Source of the DNA: a virus
Strand: one strand, 5' to 3'
Length of the DNA stretch: 22,439 bases
Virus record (IMG/VR): IMGVR_UViG_3300035430_000166
Coordinates: 1-22,439 of that record
The notes under the pieces were generated by a model, which saw only the letters and a list, made by a program, of their open reading frames with translations, was not told where the DNA came from and searched no databases. Positions within the stretch are counted from its first letter, which is position 1, and each line of letters opens with the position of its first letter. Shown piece after piece: positions 16,352-22,439 of this stretch. A program made the position numbers and the translations under genes.

Positions 16352-17536
16352 TTAATTGTTAAATTTTTTTGTTTTAATTTTCAGTTTTGAAGAATCAGCA
16401 CCAGAAATCGCTTTAACTTTAAATCCATTTATAAAAACTTCACCTTGTTGGGTTCTAGCTTTTATAGGTGATAAATTTTTGGATTTGTTCATAACTTCTT
16501 TAATCGCTTCAGCTTTTCCTTGCTCGTAAAAATGAGCAGCGATCTTATCCACGTTATCAGCAGCATACATAGCTTTGTGATAACCTTTCGCATCACTAAT
16601 ATTACCATCAGAGTCTAGGAACTTCCCGACAAGGTTATTAATGTTTGATTGATTTTCTGCAACTTTTTCACGATTTTGAATATTGTACTTATAGTTCTTA
16701 TCACCGACTTTGATATCGAAACCTTCGAAACCATCACTGAAAAGTTGTTTAGTACTTTCTTTAAATCGCTCGTGTTGTTGCTGAGCTATTTCTTGTTGCT
16801 TGTTATATCGGTTGAAAAAGTCTGTAGCTTTTTGAGTTTCAGGATTTACGTTTGATCTCAACTTGATTTCATCGTAATACTTAGCCTTTGTTTCTTCTAA
16901 AAAGCCTTTAGCTTTTGCAACTTCTTCTTTAAACGCAAGTTTCTTTTTGCGTATATCTTTGTCCTCATCTAAATCTTCATCATATTCAAAATCTTCTAAA
17001 AGAAGTTCTACATCTGAATTATCTAAATAAGGTTTATTTTTTTTGTAATACTCTTTTAATAATGTTTTTTCATCTACATTAGAGTAATCTGCATTTAATC
17101 TTACATAGTCCTCCACGGTTCCACCAGTATCTTCCATAAAGATAACTAGTTTTTCAATGTTTTCAGGTAATTGTTTACCTAAAACTTTTTCATCTCTTAG
17201 AGCTTCTTTTACCTCAGCTTCTACCTTAGCTACTTCAACTTCTTTGATTGGTGTAAATTCTTCAGTAGCTTCGCTGGGCTCTTGTACTTGTTCTCCCACC
17301 TGAGTGCTATCTCCGGATGGTTCTTCCACAAGAACTTCCTTTGTTTCTCCGATTTGAATGGCATTTTCTTTTGGTATTACCACCTTGGTAACCTCTGCTG
17401 GAACCTCTACTAAAGGTTCTTTGATGTTAACTTTAACAGGTTCACTGCTTGGTGTTGTTAATTTTTTTGGAGTTTTCTTTTTAATTTTAAACTCACCTTC
17501 CTGCTTAACAGGTTCATTTGTTTTTACTTCTGACAT
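16352..17536 (-). CDS. Scaffold-like head assembly protein
   Basis: A 394-residue protein, highly charged. The first 110 residues are a disordered Glu/Pro/Val/Thr/Lys-rich tract; the middle is acidic and helical (VELLLEDFEYDEDLDEDKD, about 178-196), followed by Lys/Glu/Gln coiled-coil-like sequence. The C-terminal end is basic (KLKIKTKKFNN), as in many scaffolding proteins whose basic end binds the capsid protein. It lies between portal and major capsid genes, the standard place for a scaffold in tailed phages. No protease motif was seen. The role is inferred from composition and order. Confidence 0.75.
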   Translation of the reverse strand: MSEVKTNEPVKQEGEFKIKKKTPKKLTTPSSEPVKVNIKEPLVEVPAEVTKVVIPKENAIQIGETKEVLVEEPSGDSTQVGEQVQEPSEATEEFTPIKEVEVAKVEAEVKEALRDEKVLGKQLPENIEKLVIFMEDTGGTVEDYVRLNADYSNVDEKTLLKEYYKKNKPYLDNSDVELLLEDFEYDEDLDEDKDIRKKKLAFKEEVAKAKGFLEETKAKYYDEIKLRSNVNPETQKATDFFNRYNKQQEIAQQQHERFKESTKQLFSDGFEGFDIKVGDKNYKYNIQNREKVAENQSNINNLVGKFLDSDGNISDAKGYHKAMYAADNVDKIAAHFYEQGKAEAIKEVMNKSKNLSPIKARTQQGEVFINGFKVKAISGADSSKLKIKTKKFNN

Positions 17537-17558
17537 AATATAATATAATTAAATAATT
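17537..17558 (-). promoter_or_regulatory. AT-rich leader shared with the gene after the capsid
   Basis: These 22 bases directly precede the ATG of the scaffold-like gene and match the leader at 14761-14782 at 20 of 22 positions, in a 31-base gap after the portal stop. The similarity is greater than among the other leaders of the block, all of which are A/T-rich. Function is open: promoter element or translation leader. Confidence 0.4.
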
Positions 17559-17567
17559 GTTTACTTT

Positions 17568-19955
17568 CTACATGAAAGCTTGCATACCCATATCGGGTTC
17601 GTTTTCAAAGTCCTTAGGTAAGCTATCATTTTGACGCTGGCTTATCATTTCACTTTGTTGTGTAGCTTCCATTTTGCTACGTTTATCTTTTCTATCTTCT
17701 ATAGCTGCTTCTTTTTGCTGTATTGCCTGAACTTCAATTTGCTTAAGCTGCATATCATATTCAAACTTTTGCTGCATTTTAATTTTTTCTAAATCAGCTG
17801 CTATTTGCATTTTGTTTATTTCCATTTGAGTTCTAGCTTGTTCGTACTGAACCTTAGAACCTGATATAGCTTCTTGCTTTTGAACTTCAGCCATAGCTGT
17901 TTTTTCAGCAGTTTCCGCCTGTGCAGCGGCTTGAGCTTGTATATTAGCTTGTTGATTAGCTTGATCTTGAATAGCTTTTTGCTTACGCTTAACCTTAAGC
18001 ATTTGATTAGCTAGTTTAAGATTTTTAATTTGTCTTAAATCTATAGCGTCTTCTAAATCAATACCACCTTGACCTAATGCAACCTGTATATTCTCTTCTA
18101 ACTTAGCTTGCTCTTCATCATCTGGCTCTAACTCTAAGAATATACCAAAGTCATATAAGTTTAAATCAATAACTTGTTGTAATGTTTCAACATTAAAAGT
18201 CGATATAGAGTTTTTAAGTGATTCAGCTGTCAGTGGAAAGCTTAAAGCGTCTGCTATTTTTAGAGACACATTTTCCGCTAGTTTTAATGTAAGATATAAA
18301 CTAGCTTGTTTAATATGTCTAGTTGCAACGTTAGATGCGTTAGCGGCCATTTTTTGAAGACCTACTAATGAATTTTTATCTTGAGAGCTTCCATCTCTAG
18401 CTTCGTTTAATCCGGTCACATCGCGTATCATTTGTAAATAATATTGATACGTTTGTATAAGCGCTTGTATTTTACCAAGACCGCTAGAGCTATTAAGTTC
18501 TTGAATAGGTACTTTACCTGGGTTCATATCACCGTCTTGCGTCATTGATCTACCTACGATAGAACCAGTTTGAAAATACATATTTAATGCCTCTGCAGGG
18601 TTATAATTAGTACCATTGCCGAGATCAACCTCAGCTAAACCATCCATATCTAAATAAACGCCGTCTGGTACCATTCTAGACATTACCTGTTGCAATTTAA
18701 GATGTGTTAGTTGAATCATATCTGCAAACCCAACACATTTACTTACAACAGACTCTATGCGTCCCTTATACATTCTAGGAGCACATATTGTATAGTTCAT
18801 TTCAACCTTAGTTGTATCAGCCATTGGTCTAGACATGTTGTCAGCCAATTCCCACTTTAATATAGTATTAGTTCCTAAAACTTTAGCACCAGTATATAAA
18901 ACTTCTATTGATCTTGAAACTCTTTCAAAATTATCATTTTCAGGTGGATCAAAAGTATCTGGTTTTTCTAAAGCTTTTAGTAAACCTGATTCTGTTTGTT
19001 TTATTTTAAAAACTTGGTTGTGATAGGTCTTGTATTCAAAATACATAACCTGTACAGTATTTTCATCGTAATTACCCCAACCTGTTATATATTGTCTGTT
19101 TCCAGGTGTTTCTTGTATTTTCTTTAATTCCTCTTCTGATATACCAGGAAACTCTTTTTTAAGTTCTGGTATTGTTATAGATTTTACTTCACCTACGTAG
19201 TATATATCTTCAAAGTTTGGATCTTCTGTGTAAGAATAAACCATATAAGAAGGATCTACATAATCAATAGTAATACCTTCTGCTGTATTGAAATTAGTTT
19301 TACCAGCTGCAATACCAATAGTTGTAAGATCCATATTTAATCTACGTCTTACAAGATCGTATTTGTTTTGAGCAAACACAGTTGATATAGCTTCTTCTTC
19401 TGCTATTTCAATTGATTGCTTATAGCTAAGCTGCATATGTAACTCAAGCTCTTCTTTAGATTCTGGAACTACAACTCCACTTGGTGATTGATGTAAATCA
19501 ATACCTAGTGTTTGCTTTAAGTTGTCTAAATATTCTTTAGCAACCATATCTTCTTGAAGTCTACTAGCATATTCAGTTCTTCTTCTAACTGAGTTAGGAT
19601 CCTGAGAATAAGCTTTAATATCGTAAGACTTTTGAGATATACCATTAACTACAATATCTACAAATTTAGATAAAATAGGTACTGGTTTCCAGTCTAAATT
19701 TAAATAAGATAAATCACCATTAATAGATAACTCATCTTTGTATTTCTGCACGGGTTGTTCACCTCTAGCGTATAGTCTTAACGAATGAAAATTATTCCAA
19801 TTAGTTAGATATCTATTACCTCCAGATCGCCCTTGGTCAAACCACTCATACTCTATTGCTTGCGCAACTTGAGTTCCGTATTCCCAGCTAGCTTTTTCAG
19901 CGTCGCTTACTACTTGGCTTGGAAAAGCGCTATTGGTGTTAGTGTATATACCCAT
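17568..19955 (-). CDS. Portal protein
   Basis: A 795-residue protein. Portals form the dodecameric ring at one capsid vertex through which DNA enters and leaves. The N-terminal half has the mixed alpha/beta pattern of portals (FHSLRLYARGEQPVQKYKD near residue 55; DWKPVPILSKFVDIVVNGIS near 90). The later helical part contains YLQMIRDVTGLNEARDGSS and LVGLQKMAANASNVATRHI, resembling the stem and wing helices. The last 130 residues are a Gln/Ala/Lys/Glu-rich tail, probably coiled coil, ending DMGMQAFM. It starts right next to the TerL stop and precedes the scaffold-like gene, the standard packaging and head order. Length and order fit the large portals of short-tailed Bacteroidota phages. Confidence 0.87.
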   Translation of the reverse strand: MGIYTNTNSAFPSQVVSDAEKASWEYGTQVAQAIEYEWFDQGRSGGNRYLTNWNNFHSLRLYARGEQPVQKYKDELSINGDLSYLNLDWKPVPILSKFVDIVVNGISQKSYDIKAYSQDPNSVRRRTEYASRLQEDMVAKEYLDNLKQTLGIDLHQSPSGVVVPESKEELELHMQLSYKQSIEIAEEEAISTVFAQNKYDLVRRRLNMDLTTIGIAAGKTNFNTAEGITIDYVDPSYMVYSYTEDPNFEDIYYVGEVKSITIPELKKEFPGISEEELKKIQETPGNRQYITGWGNYDENTVQVMYFEYKTYHNQVFKIKQTESGLLKALEKPDTFDPPENDNFERVSRSIEVLYTGAKVLGTNTILKWELADNMSRPMADTTKVEMNYTICAPRMYKGRIESVVSKCVGFADMIQLTHLKLQQVMSRMVPDGVYLDMDGLAEVDLGNGTNYNPAEALNMYFQTGSIVGRSMTQDGDMNPGKVPIQELNSSSGLGKIQALIQTYQYYLQMIRDVTGLNEARDGSSQDKNSLVGLQKMAANASNVATRHIKQASLYLTLKLAENVSLKIADALSFPLTAESLKNSISTFNVETLQQVIDLNLYDFGIFLELEPDDEEQAKLEENIQVALGQGGIDLEDAIDLRQIKNLKLANQMLKVKRKQKAIQDQANQQANIQAQAAAQAETAEKTAMAEVQKQEAISGSKVQYEQARTQMEINKMQIAADLEKIKMQQKFEYDMQLKQIEVQAIQQKEAAIEDRKDKRSKMEATQQSEMISQRQNDSLPKDFENEPDMGMQAFM

Positions 19956-22163
19956 TTAACTTATTATTTTTGATGTGACACCTTTGTTGTCGTATTTTTT
20001 AATTCCTAAATCTACAGCTTCTCTTCTAACTGGAGCAGACGGAGCGTATCTATTTTTATTACAAGCCATTAATGCTAAACCAGAACTAATAGAAGCATCA
20101 TGCTTTGTTCTGTTATTTATATTAAACTTAGCCCAGTCTTCTAATGTTCTTTGAAAATACATATCACCGTAGCCTGTAGCTTTTAATCCTACAGAATTTT
20201 CTATATAAGTTTCAATAGCAGCAGCGTGTGCTTGTTTTATATCTTCACTAGAGTTTGGTATTCCACCTAATTCTCTTTCTGTTACTGATAATTTATTATA
20301 TACTTTGTCAGGTCTATTCATAGAAAATCCTCTATAACCTCTTCTTCTAAAATGATATAATAATCTAGGTTTATTATTCTCTGCTAGTATTGGCATACCG
20401 TAAAATACACAAGCCATTAAAACATCTTCAAAAAATATCTCAGCGGTTTGTGGTCTAGCTATATACTCTAAAAAGAAATGATTAGCTGGAGCGTCTTCCA
20501 TACTAAACTTAGTTAAACCATGTAAAGCTCCTTTAGAACCTCTACCATCAACTGTACCTGATATATCATAACTATCACAACCAAAAGCACCCATGTGTTC
20601 ATTACCAGGCCATTTAACACCATTTTTAATTACAACTTTGTTTTGTATATTTGCTGGTGGTATCCAGCTTACTTTAAATCTACCTTTAGGATCTGGATAA
20701 AATATCACTTGTGAATCTTTAACACCGTTAACCCATTGAAAATTACCTTTAGTAATACCTAATGTTCTAGACATTTCTTCGTTGTAATCTATTTGTTCGT
20801 ATATTTTTACTAAATTAAATATACTATTTTTTGTTTCATCTCTAAACGCATGTTCAGTAGTTCTTGGAAACTGTCTATAAAATTCATTTAAAGCATCTTG
20901 ATCACCTTTTAAACCATCAGCTTCATTCTGCCAACTGTCTATAACACCTATATCTATTAATTCCCCATGTGGATCGAAGACTTCATGATCCGGAGTATTG
21001 AAGACTGGGCTTCCGTGCTCATCAATAAATCCTTCGTAGTTCCACTCCATTGGGATAAAAAGAGAATATAAACCAGACGCTGTCTGTCCATTTCTGTTTC
21101 GCTTAGTAACGTCTGATGCATTGTATAATTTTTTAAAGTTTTCTCCACCTTTGTCTAAAGCATTTGATGTTGAGCCCATCATACATTTACCTATAATCCT
21201 GCTACCTAATCGCAAACATGTTTTTGTAACTCGCCAGTTGTTTAATATATTATCGGGTCTTTCCCACTTACCACTTTCATCGTGTACTAATAGCTTTAGT
21301 TTTTCACCGTCATAACTATTGTCACCTGTATTCTTCCAGTCTATAGTTGTATCTAATCCTTCTAAATCTTCTAGCTTTTCGTTTGTTGTAATTTTCTTTC
21401 TAGTGAACTTAGAAGCTGGAACTCTATATGCAAGCTCGGATTTTGGCCTATCCATACCGTCTTGAATAGGACTAAAAAAGAAAGGATAATTAATCGATAT
21501 AGGTACAACTTTGTCAGTAAACATTTTCTTAGCATCTGCACCTGTTTTAGATAATATACCAAACCTAGCATCACTTGATATTGTAGCTTGGTTAACTGTT
21601 TCAGCTGATGACATAAAAGAAAAACCAGATCGTCTGTTTTTAAGGTAACACATACCATAACATCTTTTATCTGCTTTGCATGCTTCCCAAAATATAAAGA
21701 ATAGTCTGTTAGCTTCTCTAAAATCTGGTGCACCTACGTCAATCTTACTCCATTGTAAGTACATATAGTGTGTACCTGTTATGTATGTTGCTTTACCTTT
21801 GTTGTTAAACCAAAAACCATTGTCTCTTCTATTAAACTCTTCATCTATGTAATCAAACCAGTCAGCTTTTTTTTCTTCAGCGTAAGCTCTCCAGTCAAAT
21901 ATATTTTTAAGTCTACTTAATTCTTTTGGGTATTCAAACTGTTTCCACTTTTTTTCTTTGTTGCTATACACACTACGCTCTTTTGGCAATGCTATCTGAA
22001 AGTTTTGTATCTCGTATATCTCACCTATCTCACCAGTCTTAGATATAACTACAAGGTCGTGTTCTTTGTTATAACCATACTTCCACTTCTTACCTTTGTT
22101 AAGACGACTTATAGTCGTTTTTTTTATAGGTTCTACTATTTGTAGTAAATTCTGTTCGTACAT
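19956..22163 (-). CDS. terL: Terminase large subunit (DNA-packaging ATPase and nuclease)
   Basis: A 735-residue protein. It drives DNA translocation into the prohead and cuts the concatemer. The ATPase part shows a deviant Walker A (LKNRRSGFSFMSS, Lys175 to Ser182) close in form to the lambda gpA type KSARVGYS, and a Walker B (LKLLVHDES, Asp295 and Glu296), followed by CMMGSTSNA (about 327-335) as a candidate coupling motif. The C-terminal nuclease part has AFGCDSYD (Asp530, Asp533), a middle acidic pair FFED (Glu579, Asp580) and a late KHDASISS (Asp689), fitting the RNase H-like acidic set. The preceding region WFNNKGKATYITGTHYMYLQ (about 118-137) is typical of this phage TerL group by recollection. 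The start overlaps the upstream stop as TAATG, indicating coupled translation. Confidence 0.93.
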   Translation of the reverse strand: MYEQNLLQIVEPIKKTTISRLNKGKKWKYGYNKEHDLVVISKTGEIGEIYEIQNFQIALPKERSVYSNKEKKWKQFEYPKELSRLKNIFDWRAYAEEKKADWFDYIDEEFNRRDNGFWFNNKGKATYITGTHYMYLQWSKIDVGAPDFREANRLFFIFWEACKADKRCYGMCYLKNRRSGFSFMSSAETVNQATISSDARFGILSKTGADAKKMFTDKVVPISINYPFFFSPIQDGMDRPKSELAYRVPASKFTRKKITTNEKLEDLEGLDTTIDWKNTGDNSYDGEKLKLLVHDESGKWERPDNILNNWRVTKTCLRLGSRIIGKCMMGSTSNALDKGGENFKKLYNASDVTKRNRNGQTASGLYSLFIPMEWNYEGFIDEHGSPVFNTPDHEVFDPHGELIDIGVIDSWQNEADGLKGDQDALNEFYRQFPRTTEHAFRDETKNSIFNLVKIYEQIDYNEEMSRTLGITKGNFQWVNGVKDSQVIFYPDPKGRFKVSWIPPANIQNKVVIKNGVKWPGNEHMGAFGCDSYDISGTVDGRGSKGALHGLTKFSMEDAPANHFFLEYIARPQTAEIFFEDVLMACVFYGMPILAENNKPRLLYHFRRRGYRGFSMNRPDKVYNKLSVTERELGGIPNSSEDIKQAHAAAIETYIENSVGLKATGYGDMYFQRTLEDWAKFNINNRTKHDASISSGLALMACNKNRYAPSAPVRREAVDLGIKKYDNKGVTSKIIS

Positions 22164-22435
22164 TACTTAGATCTACCTTCTGCAAAACCTTTAAATACTT
22201 TAACCTCGGTTTTAGTTTCTTTACCTTGTAATATGTTCTCTTCCTCTTGTATTCTATTCAATATTTCAAACGCATCAAATATAGCTAGTTTCTTTGTTGC
22301 TGCAGCATTTTTTAATCTGTCAGCTGATATATCATCGTCAGAATCTATAATAGCTTCTTTAGCAACTTTAATCAGTTCTTCAACTGCTTTATGCCCAGCT
22401 TGGATTATATTCTTCTTCGTCTCCTTGATATTCAT
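22163..22435 (-). CDS. Putative terminase small subunit
   Basis: A 90-residue, mostly helical, charged protein directly before the large terminase, sharing one base with its start codon (TAATG). Segments ADRLKNAAATKKLAIFDAFE and the C-terminal FKGFAEGRSK match the style of short proteins found before TerL in marine phages. Small terminases recognise the packaging site and regulate the large subunit; position and size support this role but no DNA-binding motif is clear. The ATG lies four bases from the window end, and the single codon visible upstream is not a stop, so a longer N-terminus outside the window cannot be excluded. Confidence 0.65.
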   Translation of the reverse strand: MNIKETKKNIIQAGHKAVEELIKVAKEAIIDSDDDISADRLKNAAATKKLAIFDAFEILNRIQEEENILQGKETKTEVKVFKGFAEGRSK

Positions 22436-22439
22436 ATTT

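Noticed and set aside
21371-21733. Minus-strand 120-codon frame inside the terminase gene
   Set aside because: Out-of-frame overlap with the large terminase, which has its motifs intact; the product is Leu-rich without a pattern.
1-22439. CRISPR arrays, tRNA genes, insertion sequences, integrase or attachment sites
   Set aside because: No spaced direct repeats, cloverleaf-like sequence, transposase or integrase was seen on either strand.

Overview
This window reads as the virion-structure block of a tailed double-stranded DNA phage. It is strongly AT-rich, and thirteen tightly packed genes all lie on the minus strand, so transcription runs from the right end to the left end of the given coordinates. 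No host genes, tRNA, rRNA, insertion sequence or CRISPR array were seen. Start codons are preceded by A/T-only leaders with no clear Shine-Dalgarno sequence, as is usual in Bacteroidota. The protein styles (long TerL, about 800-residue portal, T7/P22-like ring and nozzle proteins, giant internal protein) resemble short-tailed phages of marine Bacteroidota and are broadly reminiscent of crAss-like phages. That placement is from family recollection, not from a search.

In transcription order the layout is as follows. Packaging: a small-terminase candidate (22163-22435) and the large terminase (19956-22163). Head: portal (17568-19955), scaffold-like acidic protein (16352-17536) and major capsid protein (14896-16338). 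A 135-base gap after the capsid gene holds a good intrinsic-terminator-like hairpin. After the gap come a conserved phage protein of unknown role (13942-14760), two connector or ring-type proteins (13138-13872 and 11905-13134), a very large nozzle-like protein with Ig-like C-terminal segments (7900-11898) and a second beta-rich tail protein (6414-7862). The left part holds a cupin-fold protein (5938-6414), an Ala/Gly-rich internal-virion-type protein with glycine-zipper ends (5225-5941), an unknown protein (4117-5211) and a giant multidomain protein that runs off the left edge (1-4106).

Together the genes describe capsid assembly (scaffold and capsid around a portal), DNA packaging (terminase), a short tail (connector rings and nozzle) and probable ejected proteins (the left-hand genes).

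The most unusual element is the giant left-hand protein. It has a HELLH zinc-metallopeptidase motif at residues 989-993 with a candidate third ligand at Glu1036. About 160 residues later comes a segment, residues about 1195-1280, that looks like region 2 of sigma-70 factors. A virion-block protein joining a peptidase to a sigma-like module suggests, as a hypothesis, a factor ejected into the host that redirects RNA polymerase at the start of infection.
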